Positions 1 through 63,195 of a DNA stretch of 64,000 nucleotides are shown one piece after another (positions within the stretch are counted from its first letter, which is position 1; the number at the start of each line of letters is the position of its first letter). The notes under the pieces are model-generated. The model made no database searches. It was not told the DNA's origin and worked only from the letters and a program-made list of their open reading frames with translations. The stretch is from contig NC_063188.1 in assembly GCF_023159225.1 (NCBI RefSeq), positions 30,811,626 to 30,875,625 of the forward strand. Direction: 5' to 3'. The stretch is from Perognathus longimembris pacificus. Its lineage: Eukaryota > Chordata > Mammalia > Rodentia > Heteromyidae. The position numbers and the translations under genes were made by a program.

Positions 1-767
1 ATATGTACACTTTCTAAAAGTTAATCTGTACTGTGGGGGATGAGGGAGAGTATTAATTACTCAGTGAGTGGGATAGAAGCAGGTACTGAGTAGGAAGAAT
101 CATGGAAGGATTTTTTTGTGGGGTGGTGATACGGTATCAGTTGAGGGTTTAGTATTCACTGGTATATGGAAACTCATTACATCCAGCACTTAAGGTCTAT
201 TCATGAACCTAACCTCCAAGGGAAAAAAATAGAATCTTAAATACAGTCCTCTAGTTAATACTTATGCACGCCAAAAATGTCTAGGGGCAGGCTACATTTA
301 AGTCTCCAATTTCATTTTAAAATTTAGTAAGGATTTACAAAAGAATATGTGAAAAACGAAGTATAGCAAAAATGTGCACTACATAATTTAAAGAGGAAGA
401 TATAATATAGAGATGTACACAGTACAACTCTAATTTTTTCTATATTTCTTGCAAATAAAATCTTGGAAAATAAGCAGTGAGTAAGGTGAAAAGAACCAAA
501 TTGACAAAACTCAGAACTATACCATGCTTGGTTAGTCCAAGTTATTTTCGCAAAGCAGAAGGAATGAAAGAAAATAAAAACTGTTGAGAGAAATAAAATA
601 ACTAATTAAGATGGCTGCATATTAAGGTAGACTTTCACTTTGAGATGGTTAATATACCAAGTAGTAACACTATTTTAACATCTTACTTTAGCATTCTAGT
701 ACTAGTGTGAAATTTTCTTCTAGAAATATGCAAATGATTTTTATAGCCTGAACTTATATAATAACTT

Positions 768-895
768 ATATAATAATATAAATAATATAATATAAATATA
801 TAATTTATAATATATAATATAATAAAATATATAAATAATATAAATAATATAATTATATATAAAAATAAATAATATAATAATAACTTATATAGCCT
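768..895. repeat. AT-rich repeat (TAATATAA-like)
   Basis: About 128 bp of almost pure A/T with imperfect ATAATATAAAT repeats. Confidence 0.85.
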
Positions 896-1358
896 ATATA
901 ATGATGTTTGCAAGAAAGATTTGCTAGTTATGTGAATGGGTTTGCCACCTATAATGTGAGTAAATCAATACTTTAACCAGCAATGTTTGATAAGAACAGA
1001 CTTTAACATTTTTACTCGTTGACTGGTCTGGATTCATAAGAACAAAATCAGTTTAATATCAGTGTTACTAAAAACACGCTTCCCTTCACAAAAGGTCAAC
1101 TCAAAAATGGTGATGTTTAGGAAAACATTACTGAAAATAATACCTGAAATGGCTCAATAACCTCAATTAGTTTCAATTGGAAATGAATGAAAACTACAAG
1201 TGAAGATTCTTGAAAATTTGTAATTCTCAAGAATATTTTTAAAGAATACCTTTGTAAATTACATAATGTCAATAATCCATTTCCTACAAGAGGAGGAATG
1301 GATGTGATAGAAAAAGAGACACTTCAAATTCAAGTATGAAAATAGAATAATGACCCGG

Positions 1359-1813
1359 GCACCAGTGGCTCACACCTATAATCCTAGCTATTCAGGAGGC
1401 TGAGATGTGAGGATCATGCTTCAAAGCCAGCCCAAGCAGAGTATGTCCCGTGAGACGCTTATCTCCAACTAACCACTCAAAAACTCAAAGTGTTTTTTAC
1501 CCTGTGTACAACTACAAAAGCAATACTTGCAAAACTGTTTGGTATAAGTGAACTGAACACCTCAGGGGGGGGAAAGGTTAAGGGGGAGGGGGGAGGAGGG
1601 TATGAGGGACAAGGTAACCAACAGTACAAGAAATGTATCCAATGCCTAACGTATGAAACTGTAACCTCTCTGTACATCAGTTTGATAATAAAAATTTGAA
1701 AAAAAAAAAAACCTCAAAGTGGAGCTGTAGCTCAAAGTGGTAGAATTAGCCTTGAGCTAAAGAGCTCAGGGACAGTGCCCAGGCTCTGAGTTCAAGCCCC
1801 ACAGCTGCCCCCC
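1359..1813 (+). mobile_element. SINE, B1-like/Geo dimer, split by L1
   Basis: The left 7SL-like half (GGCACCAGTGGCTCACACCT) ends at 1482 and the Geo half resumes at 1713 after the L1 insertion. Confidence 0.82.
1493..1712 (+). mobile_element. 5'-truncated L1 inserted in a SINE
   Basis: L1 3' UTR in sense with a G-rich tract, the conserved 3' end TCTGTACATCAGTTTGATAA and an A12 tail. The direct repeat CTCAAAGTG (1484-1492, 1713-1721) flanks it and splits a B1-like/Geo SINE. Confidence 0.82.
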
Positions 1814-2347
1814 CCAAACAGAATAATGAAACCCATTAAAACTGGTTTAGAAAGTGTAATAGAACAAGTAAAATTGATTAAACATTATGTATGTATAAAA
1901 ATACCAGTGAGATTGATTTGTACAATAAATTTTAATGTATTATGTTAAAAATAAATGTAAGACCCCATTTTCTATCTCTAGTAAGGTAGAATGATAAATC
2001 TTATGACAACTTACCCAAAATTTTATAAAGGTTTGCTTTTAATTCAAAACAGTACTTTACAAAACTTGAACTCTTACTAACTTTATAAACAAATACTTCT
2101 TGTCCAAATGGCCAGAAATCATGGTAGTTTTCTTTTGTCATGAAGAATTTCAAATGCACACAAAAGTAAAGTATATTGGACCTAAACTTCAATTGTTACT
2201 TAATAATCAGCGATACACAACTAATCTTTCACCTACAAACTGTTCCCTAGATGAAGCATTCCCAAACAATCTAAGGTAGATTTGCCAAATAGTAGAAAAT
2301 TACCTGAACTCAAGTGAATCTTTTTTTTAAATTATTTATTTATGTTT

Positions 2348-2537
2348 GCCAGTCCTGGGCCTTGGACGCAGGGCCTGTGCACTGTCCCTGGCTTCTCTTT
2401 GCTCAAGCATAGCACTCTGCCACTTGAGCCACAGTGCCACTTCTGGCTGTTTTCTATATATGTGGTGCTTTGGAATCGAACCCAGGGCTTCATGTATACG
2501 AGGCAAGCACTCTTGCCACTAGGCCATATTCCCAGCT
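2348..2537 (-). mobile_element. SINE, IDL-Geo dimer
   Basis: A full-length dimer whose 16-bp target-site duplication TCAAGTGAATCTTTTT is perfect (2310-2325, 2539-2554). Confidence 0.9.
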
Positions 2538-2746
2538 GTCAAGTGAATCTTTTTAAAGTTATATTCCTCATGACTAAAAAATATGCTGATAATAAAAATA
2601 TGGCCTGATAATTGAGGTGGCAGGGGAGGTAAACATGCTAAACCAGGAAGCTTCCACTGAAATTTAATATTCTATGTAGGATGGGAGGAAACCAGGAGAT
2701 TGTCTTTTGTTACACTGGTCAAATAAATAAATGTTTTTGTTGTTCA

Positions 2747-2966
2747 CAGTGCTAGGCTCTGGGCTCTGGATGCTGTCCCTAAGCTCTTTTACTCAAGGTT
2801 AGCATTCTTCGACTTTGAGCCATAGCAGCACTTCCGGTTTTCTACTGGTTAATTGGAGATAACAGTTTCATTGACTTTTCTGCCTGGGCTGGCTACAAAC
2901 AGCAATCTTCAGATTTTAGCCTTCTGAGTAGCTAGGTTTAGAGGTATGCACCAGCAGCACCCAGCT
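2747..2966 (-). mobile_element. SINE, B1-like/Geo dimer
   Basis: Reverse-strand dimer with the spacer for TCTCCAATTAACCA between the 7SL-like and Geo halves. Confidence 0.78.
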
Positions 2967-3617
2967 GTCTCTTATATTTTTAAGCTTGTATTAGATACAG
3001 AAATATAATATGATTTTAAGAGGCTTCATGTAAAACAGATTAAATCTATCCCACATGTAATGTCCCACTCTCCCCAATGGATTATTCATAGAGATTTATA
3101 TCTAAATCATTTTGATGTTTGTTTTTTAAAATCATTTGTTTATATTCTTATTTCCAAAGATAATTAAAAGGTTACACTCTGATTATAGACTCCAAGGAAA
3201 TGAAAGATGCTTAAAATTTACAAGTTTTGAATTTCAAAAGTAAAATATTCAGTATTTTTCTGTTTTTAATCAAGACAAATTCCATAATTAGTTTTGAGAG
3301 AACATATGTACAGCATAAAAATGAATTCTAATTCTTTCTGTGCTATGGAAACTATCCAGATTCTACCTTTGGTATACTAGATCTATATCAGGAAGTAGAG
3401 GATGTATAAAACCATGGTGCATTTTTAACTCCTCCCACTAGTTTTAACTAGATGTAATTTGGTTAAGAGTAGAGAAAACTGCGAAAACTGCTGTATTTGT
3501 AGCATTAAGAGCAACTAAAGAGGTAATGAATAAAAATACATAAAAAATAACCATTCCCCCATCTCTGATACAGGCTGATTAAAATGTTGGATGTTGTTCT
3601 TGTACTTTTTGTTGTTT

Positions 3618-3842
3618 TGTGCTAGTACTGGAGCATGAACTTAGGGCCTGGGCACTGTTTCTTTGCATTTCTGCTCATGTCTATAGCTGTACCCCACTTG
3701 AGTAACAGCTACACTTTGTCTTTCTGGTAGATAACTGAAGAGTCTTATAGACTTTCCTGCTCAGACTGGCTTTGAATCCTGATTCTAAGATCTCAGCCTC
3801 CTGATTAGCTAGGGTTACAGGCATGATCTACTGGTGTCCAAC
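3618..3842 (-). mobile_element. SINE, B1-like/Geo dimer
   Basis: Diverged reverse-strand dimer. CTCAGCCTCCTGATTAGC marks the 7SL-like half. Confidence 0.75.
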
Positions 3843-4328
3843 ATCCTTTGGTTTTTCTTAATTTCCAGAAAAGCCACTTGTTTTTTACGTGGCAGCTGTC
3901 TCCATGGATCACTGTAAATTTCTGTAGGTTACTCTTACCTCATCCCATCCAGAGGGCCAGGGATCATTGTTTTATTATTAGATAGTAAACAAAGAGGCTT
4001 CTATTTGTATGATTTAAACCATAAATATTGAAGATTTCATTTGACAGCAGTGGTCAATCTACTTATAAACTCTGACTTCAGATTTTAGATAAGGATAATC
4101 ATGTGATTAAGCTGCATCGACTAGTAATAAAATTTGAAATAAAAGTCAACAACTACCTTCCTTAGAAGACACACTTTTCTCAAACCCAGCCAAATTCCTT
4201 ACCTTCTACCATATTACTTAGACACCATTTAGTGAGCCAGCAACAATTGAATAGGCAGGAACACACTTGCTTTGAGATATATAAAATTCTACAAATGTTT
4301 CTAAGAGTAAAAAGAAAGCTGGGAAGAG

Positions 4329-4541
4329 AAGGGTGTCAGTGGCTCACTGTAAGAACTAGGTACCCAGGAAGCTGAGATCTGAGGATTGCTGTTTGAAGTG
4401 AGCCTGGACAGGAAAGTCTATATAAAACCCTTTTCTCCAGTAACTACCCCTCCAGCAAAGGTTCAAGTAGTAGAGTGCTATTCTTGAACAAAAGGAGCTC
4501 AGGACAGAGCCTAGGCTCTGTGTTCAAGCTCCAGGGCTGGC
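4329..4541 (+). mobile_element. SINE, B1-like/Geo dimer
   Basis: GTCAGTGGCTCACTGTAAG starts the left half and the Geo half ends TGTTCAAGCTCCAGGGC. Confidence 0.78.
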
Positions 4542-4686
4542 ATAAAAACAAAAGTTACAAAGAGATTATTCCAATATTATAACCATAAATAAAACCCTTA
4601 TATAAAACAAACCATAGACAGGACAAAATGACACCCTAAAAGGTTAGATGAGATATGAAAATATTAGCATACATACCGGGGGAACT

Positions 4687-4770
4687 TTTTTGGTGGTACT
4701 GAAATTTGAACTCAGGTCTCATGCTTGTTAGGCATGTATACTAACATTGAGCCACATTTCCCACCCCTAT
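4687..4770 (-). mobile_element. Old ID-like SINE monomer
   Basis: TTTGAACTCAGGTCTCATGC and GAGCCACATTTCCCACCC in reverse. Confidence 0.5.
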
Positions 4771-5422
4771 ATACAGTTTGGCTGTTGGAAAGATAAGTGT
4801 ATTATCATCCATTAAATTTTTCAGATGTCAATTGGTAAATCAAAACATTCTTAAATTCAAAGATATATAAAAAACAACAAATGAGTGAATGATGTGTCTA
4901 TTATGAATCAAAACTCTAAGTAGTTGGTCTATTTGGGAATCATTACTTTCAATCATGTTGAGGCTAGAGGACTGAATACACAGCACCTGTAAGATGAATT
5001 ACACTTTATTACTGCCCAAGTACTTCAAGAAATAGGGCTAAAATAGGTCCTTTTGCCTGGGGGGAAAATTACAAAAGTAATAAAACATGGACTGCTTCAC
5101 AAGTATGAATGACCTTTAAAGAAAATGTCATTCTTAAATAGGTTTTGTGGCAATAAAGTAAAGCCATATAGTTTTGTATTTGTTGACTAGTCCTCAGAAA
5201 ATAAATAATCAATATATATCTTATGGGATTTTTGTGATAGTTGAAAAGTAAAAGGCAAAAAAGAATGATGAAATATGTTTCACAGGAAGTCACAGGTAAG
5301 TCAGGCCTTAAGAGGTTTAAGTTGAATGACAAAATTACAAGATATGAACAACTATTGTAAGTATAACACAATGAGAAAATAAGACTATGCTAAAGTTCCA
5401 TAAGAAAGTAGTAACATTTTTT

Positions 5423-5612
5423 GCTAGTCCTGGGGCTTGAACTCAGGGCCTGAGCACTGTTTCTGGGTTCATTTTGCTCAAGGCTAGCACTCTACCACTT
5501 GAACCACAGCACCACTTTTGGCTTTTTCTATATATGTGGTGATAAAGAATTGAACCCAGGGCTTCATGTGCCCAAGGCAAGCACTCTTGCCACTAGGCCA
5601 TATTCCCACCCC
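5423..5612 (-). mobile_element. SINE, IDL-Geo dimer
   Basis: Full-length and inverted relative to the next copy 30 bp away. Target-site duplication TAACATTTTTT (5412-5422, 5614-5624). Confidence 0.9.
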
Positions 5613-5644
5613 ATAACATTTTTTTAATTAAAAAAAAAAAAACA

Positions 5645-5836
5645 GGGCTGGGAATATGGCCTAGTGGCAAGAGTGCTTGCCTCATATACATAAAGCCCTG
5701 GGTTTGATTCCCCAGCACCACTTATATAGAAAATGGCCAGAAGTGGCACTGTGGCTCAAGTGGCAGAGTGCTAGCCTTGAGCAAAAAGAAGCCAGGGACA
5801 GTGCTCAGGCCCCGAGACCAAGCCCAGGACTGGTCA
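5645..5836 (+). mobile_element. SINE, IDL-Geo dimer
   Basis: Full-length, with an (AATAA)n tail to 5868. Forms an inverted pair with the copy at 5423-5612. Confidence 0.9.
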
Positions 5837-5939
5837 AAATAAATAAAATAAAATAAAATAAATAAAATTTTAAAATCACAGAAATACAACACAGTACTAT
5901 GCCTTGCAGTGACCTGGGATTCAAAAACATTTCAAGTGG

Positions 5940-6154
5940 GGCTGAGGATATGGCCTAGTGGCAAGAGTGCCTGCCTCGGATACACGAGGCCCTGGGTTCG
6001 ATTCCCCAGCACCACATATACAGAAAACGGCCAGAAGCGGCGCTGTGGCTCAAGTGGCAGAGTGCTAGCCTTGAGCGGGAAGAAGCCAGGGACAGTGCTC
6101 AGGCCCTGAGTCCAAGGCCCAGGACTGGCCAAAAAAAAAAAAAAAAAAAAAAAA
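5940..6154 (+). mobile_element. SINE, IDL-Geo dimer (young)
   Basis: ID-like left half with boxes TGGCCTAGTGG and GGTTCGATTCC, then the Geo half with TGGCTCAAGTGG and GAGTCCAAGG, then A25. Target-site duplication ATTTCAAGTGG (5929-5939, 6155-6165). Almost identical to the copy at 16801. Confidence 0.93.
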
Positions 6155-6288
6155 ATTTCAAGTGGTCCTACAAATACTCTACTCCAGTTAAACCAATAAA
6201 TTCATATTCTTTTGCAAACAAGATGACAGAGAAAATATTTTGAAACAATCAAATGTCTTGTATATTCTTTGCTGCCATGAAAATGCAG

Positions 6289-6614
6289 GAAATTGGTTAC
6301 AGCTAAAATATAGAGATTGGACAGCGCTCAATAGGATGGTGGACTTAGTGACTGAAATTGAAACTTGCCCTTTTTTCTTGGCATTACAGATTTTGCTAAA
6401 AGAAAATTTTTGTATCAAATATTGATGTGTGAAAGTGAAGAAGCTAGTCTGTTGAACTAGAAGTAGTTTGACATACTATAAACAGTCACGTTTGCACATT
6501 TGAATACTTTGCAGACTGGCTTTGTACAAACTCATCCTCTGGTTCCCTATATGTTGTAAAAAAACTATAAAAAATTTTCATTATAAATAAGTGTATCAAT
6601 AATCAAAAAAAAAA
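6289..6614 (+). pseudogene. Retrocopy of an unidentified polyadenylated RNA
   Basis: A 326-nt segment ends in A10 and is bounded by the direct repeat GAAAATGCAG (6279-6288 and 6615-6624). A tail abutting the second repeat is the signature of L1-mediated retroposition. The body is not a SINE or L1 I recognise. A short ORF at 6240-6425 crosses the left boundary and is judged not real. The parent RNA is unknown. Confidence 0.55.
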
Positions 6615-6649
6615 GAAAATGCAGAGTAGAAGAAACTCCCAATCATTTA

Positions 6650-59151
<52,502 letters not shown>

Positions 59152-59519
59152 CTGTGAAAAGAAGAGGAAGAAGCAATGCCCCAGGAATAAAGAACTTGAA
59201 GAGGAAACGTTGGAGGTAGAAGATGTACAGCTTTGGAAGGGTGGGAATAATTCAATCGGTACAAGACTGAGAAAAGTATGCATACTAAGCAGCTGAGCTC
59301 TGGTTTCAGAGGGAAACTGGGTTTACAGCTTCACTCAGGGACACTGCTGTATGAAGTTGCAATTGCCAGCCTATAGTTAAGTCTCAGGTGTGCACAATAT
59401 AGCCTACTCCACCTTAAGATCTCTGTCTGGATTTTCAACTAGTTTCTGTAAATGCCCTGCTCTCTTCATAGTTTCAGGAAATGTGGGGAGAAAATCCTAA
59501 TTACTAGGCTTTTGCATTA

Positions 59520-59873
59520 AGAATATATTTTGTTATTTTTAACATATTATGTGAAACTATTGATTTTTTCTTTCATTTTTCTTTCCTATGGTTTATCCCT
59601 TGTCACTCTATTTGATTTTTGGTACCTTTGGGTATTTTATATACATTTATCTGAATTCAGGAAAGGAAGGGGGAACATCAAAGAACAAAGGACAAACCAA
59701 CACAACAGTGATACAAGAAAATATGTTGGAAATTAACTGTACAACTGGCAGGGAGGAGTGTGGGGAAGGAGGGAGAGAAATGAGGGAAGGGGTAACAAGT
59801 ATGACAAGAAATGTACTACCTTATGTAAGTAACTGTAACGCCTCTGTACATCACCTTGACAATAAAATTAAAA
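59520..59873 (+). mobile_element. L1 3' UTR copy
   Basis: Sense L1 3' UTR ending CTGTACATCACCTTGACAAT followed by AAAATTAAAAA. It gives rise to spurious ORFs. Confidence 0.72.
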
Positions 59874-59970
59874 AGAGTGTATCTTGTGGGAATTGGAGGT
59901 TTGACTCACACAAGTCTGAAGCCCTAAGTTCAAGCCCTATTACCAGCGTGAGTGCATGCACGGGAGTGTA

Positions 59971-59971
<1 letters not shown>

Positions 59972-60063
<92 letters not shown>

Positions 60064-60066
60064 ACA
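59972..60066. repeat. Compound (CT)n(CA)n microsatellite
   Basis: About 33 CT units joined directly to about 14 CA units. Creates spurious Leu-Ser and Thr-His ORFs. Confidence 0.95.
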
Positions 60067-60081
60067 ATTATATTTTTTGAA

Positions 60082-60307
60082 GGGCATCAATGGAACATGC
60101 CTGTAATTCTAGCTACTCAAGAAGTCGAGACCTGGAAGATCTCAGTTTCATTCCAGGTGAGGCAGAAAAAAATTCTGTAAAACTCCATCTCCAATTAATC
60201 AGCCAAAACCTGGACTGGAGGTATAGCTCAAGTGGTAGAGGGGCCAGCAGTGAGCAACAAAACCAAGTGAGTGTGAGGAACTAAATTTTAAGCCTTAGAA
60301 CCAGGAC
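60082..60307 (+). mobile_element. SINE, B1-like/Geo dimer
   Basis: GCATCAATGGAACATGCCTG starts the left half. Geo half GGTATAGCTCAAGTGGTAGA. It lies between the CT/CA microsatellite and an IDL-Geo copy. Confidence 0.76.
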
Positions 60308-60324
60308 AAAAAAATTACCATTGA

Positions 60325-60535
60325 AGGGCTGGGAATATGGCCTAGTGGTAGAGTGCTTGCCTCATGTATATGAAGCCCTGGGTTCGATTCCCCAGCACCA
60401 CATATAGAGAAAAGGCTAGAAGTGGTGATGTGGCTCAAGTGGCAGAGTGCTAACCTTGAGCAAAAAGAAGCCAGGGACAGTACTCAGGCCCTGAGTCCAA
60501 GCCCCAGGACGAGCAGAAAACAAAACAACCAAACA
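60325..60535 (+). mobile_element. SINE, IDL-Geo dimer
   Basis: Full-length, flanked by AAAAATTACCATTGA / AAAAATTAACATTGA. Confidence 0.88.
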
Positions 60536-60569
60536 AAAAATTAACATTGAGTGATATGCATGTATGAAA

Positions 60570-60705
60570 ATTACAATGAAGAGGGAAAGGGGGAGGGGGG
60601 AATAAGGGTGGAGGGAAAAAATAGTACAAGAAATGTACTCATGGCCTAACATATGAAACTGTAACCCCTCTGTACATCACCTTGAAAATAATTTTTAAAA
60701 AAAAG
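60570..60705 (+). mobile_element. 5'-truncated L1 3' end
   Basis: G-rich tract plus the conserved L1 end TGTACATCACCTTGAAAATA. The near-perfect repeat GAAAATYACAATGAA lies on both sides. Confidence 0.75.
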
Positions 60706-60894
60706 AAAATCACAATGAAACCATTTTGTACAATAAGCATATGCTAATAAGAAGCATGTTTTCTAAACAAAGAGGGATCTTTTTATCTATGGAGGAAGAG
60801 GTCACAGATCAATTAATTCTAGATAACAACTACCTGCCAGGATTGCAAAAATCCAATATATTATCTATGCTAAGAAACTCTGCTTTTAATTCTT

Positions 60895-61051
60895 TTTTTT
60901 TTTGGCCAGTCCTGGGCCTTAAACTCAGGGCCTGAGCACCGTCCCTGGCTTCTTCCCGCTCAAGGCTAGCACTCTGCCACCTGAGCCACAGCGCCCCTTC
61001 TGGCCGTTTTCCATATATGTGGTGCTGGGGAATCGAACCGATATTCCCAGC
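60895..61051 (-). mobile_element. SINE, IDL-Geo with internal deletion
   Basis: The Geo half is complete. The left half has lost about 45 bp including its A box. The 17-bp target-site duplication CTCTGCTTTTAATTCTT is perfect (60878-60894, 61052-61068). Confidence 0.88.
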
Positions 61052-61129
61052 CTCTGCTTTTAATTCTTGAACAATGTTTCTATAGTGCTATATATACTAC
61101 TGTATAGCACTAATACGAAGAAAAACATT

Positions 61130-61325
61130 GGTTTGATCCCAGGATCTCCTGCTTGCTTACACTATTATCATTTGAGCCATACCTCCTACTTTGCTTTTTG
61201 ATAAGTTATTTTGAAGAAGTCCACTGAAATGTTCAGCCTAGGTTAATCTCAAAACACAGTCCTCAAATCTCAGCCTCCCAACTTGCCTGCATTACAGGGG
61301 TAAACAACTGGCACTAAGCCAAAGA
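61130..61325 (-). mobile_element. Old B4-like composite SINE
   Basis: CAGGATCTCCTGCTTGCTTA (ID-like) and CTCAGCCTCCCAACTTGCC (7SL-like), both reversed. Confidence 0.52.
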
Positions 61326-61739
61326 GTGGAAACAATAACTCTGAAAATACCCACTTTTTAATATGATACATTTTAGGTGCTGTGGCAAACAACAAAAGAG
61401 GCAATATACACTAGAGATATGTTTCAATTCATTATTGTAGTACTCTGCCAGAAAAAAAATGCCCTGGGTTCAAAGAAAAGTCAAGTAAAATATTAAGGGT
61501 CAAAGACAAGACCAACTGTATTATTTCATTCTATTATATAGAACCTTAGTTTTATTTAAATTCTACAATCCAGTTCTTTTTCCCTTTGTACAACTACACA
61601 AAGATAGTAACAATTATGTTTTTTAAAATAAAAATAAATAAAAGGGGAAGAGGGAAAACCAAAACAAATGGGTTAGAGAGGGTGAATTCAACTGAAGTAC
61701 ATTATATACATGTATGGACATACCACAATAAAACTTGTG

Positions 61740-61944
61740 GGCTGGGAATATGGCCTAGTGGCAAGAGTGCTCGCTGTGTATACATGAAGCCCTGGGTTCA
61801 ATTCCAGAGCACCACATATATAGGAAGTGGTACTGTGGCTCAAATGGCATAGTGCTAGTCTTGAGCAAAAAGAAGCCAGGGATAGTGCTCAGACCCTGAG
61901 TCCAAGGCCCAGGACTGGCAAAAATAAAAAAATAAAAATAAATA
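61740..61944 (+). mobile_element. SINE, IDL-Geo dimer
   Basis: Both halves present with a short deletion at the junction. (AAATA)n tail. Target-site duplication AATAAAACTTGT (61727-61738, 61945-61956). Confidence 0.88.
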
Positions 61945-62624
61945 AATAAAACTTGTACAATACATGAAAATAAAAATATAAAAGAAAAAATATTTAAGGG
62001 TGATTGATTCAAATTACCATACATACATATATAGGTAAAAGCTGAGAAATTGTAATACTAAGAGTTTCAAATTTATTTTGCATGTATTTGTTGATGCAGT
62101 AGTAATGACTGCTTCCTACAGGAAAAAACATTATAATTTAGGGATGAAATAAAAGTTTGCATGGAATAATATCTTGACTTCCCTTAGCATGCTAATTTGA
62201 AATTATCTTTTTTTAAATAACCACACAAAATGGAAAGTGGTGCTTTTTGCTAAAGTTGTGAAATATACTGTTTGGAAGAAGGTATCACCATCTTAAGATC
62301 ATTAATTCAGAGAAGAGTTAAAGTTTATAAAGTTAATTTTGGCATGACTTACAAAGAAAAACTCTTCATATCTATTGCTTTTTAAACTAAAATGAATGAT
62401 TCATATACTACATTTTGAGCAAGGAAAAATGAGGAGGAAACAGAAAATAGGAGACAACTGGAAATAAGATCAGAAAAATTAGGAACTGGAAGAAAAAATA
62501 GAGGGAAAATTACATGCAATAGAAGCTCATAGAAACAGAACTACATAAATATGGCCAACTGATTGACAAAAGTGCAAAGGCAATTCAACAGATAAAAGTA
62601 TTGACCTCATATGTAGAAAGTAAC

Positions 62625-63195
62625 TCCTGAATTATACACCTTTTACAAAAGTAACCCAAAACGGATACAGAGCTAAATGTAAAATATAGTCTTTTGGATG
62701 TATCCCTGGGCTGGTTAGCTGGCTCCCAAGAAGGGTGAAAGAAACAAGAATTCAAGGACACTTTCTATATACCTTATCCCACCGGAAATTTCAAGTTGTA
62801 AACCCATATTTATTCAACCGGTTTAGGCAATTTGTTAAATGTAGCACAAAAGAAAAAAAATTGGACTCTATCAAAATTAAAATATTTTTCTCTGAAAATG
62901 AATGACATTTTCACAAGCCAGAAGGAAATATTTGTATTTCACTTAGGTAACAAAAAAATTACTACTGAAAATATCAAAAGAACTCTCTGGTGCTAGATGT
63001 AATTCAGTGTTAAGAGCACTGGCAGAGCATGCAAAAGGCCCTGAGTTCAATCCCTAAACCACACGGAGAAAAAGACAAAAGAACACTGAAAGTGAATAAC
63101 AAAAAAAATAGTTCAACGTTGTACAGAAAAGGTATAGGAATTCCTAATAAACTCATAAAAAGATATGCAACATAATTAGTCACTAGGAAAAATGT
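62625..63195 (+). mobile_element. Ancient L1 ORF2 fragment with nested ID-like SINE
   Basis: Decayed ORF2, for example GGACTCTATCAAAATTAAAA and the typical AAAAGATATGCAACATAATT near the end. An ID-like monomer sits at 62989-63063. Confidence 0.55.
62989..63063 (+). mobile_element. ID-like SINE monomer
   Basis: TAAGAGCACTGGCAGAGCAT with B box GAGTTCAATCCC, inserted in an ancient L1. Confidence 0.58.

Larger units (their letters stand above)
1..6649. other. Downstream flank of ALG13
   Basis: No gene recognised. It holds four IDL-Geo SINEs, several B1-like/Geo dimers, one L1 tail, the AT-rich repeat and one unknown retrocopy. The rest (for example 1-767, 900-1350, 3000-3600, 4770-5400) shows nothing I can identify. 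Confidence 0.6.

Noticed and set aside
683..913. 76-codon minus-strand ORF rich in Ile, Leu and Tyr
   Set aside because: It is a translation of the AT-rich tandem repeat at 768-895.
5940..6010. Possible tRNA gene in the left SINE half
   Set aside because: A and B boxes are present, but the sequence cannot form a full cloverleaf, lacks tRNA ends and is one of many dispersed copies.
5932..6132. ORFs on both strands of the IDL-Geo SINEs (here and at 2342, 16818, 26580, 42491, 44912, 46953, 61755)
   Set aside because: The same peptides recur at every SINE copy in either orientation, so they are repeat translations.
59588..60106. 172-codon plus-strand ORF
   Set aside because: It runs through an L1 3' UTR and the CT/CA microsatellite. 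Its length comes from Leu-Ser and Thr-His repeats, not a gene.
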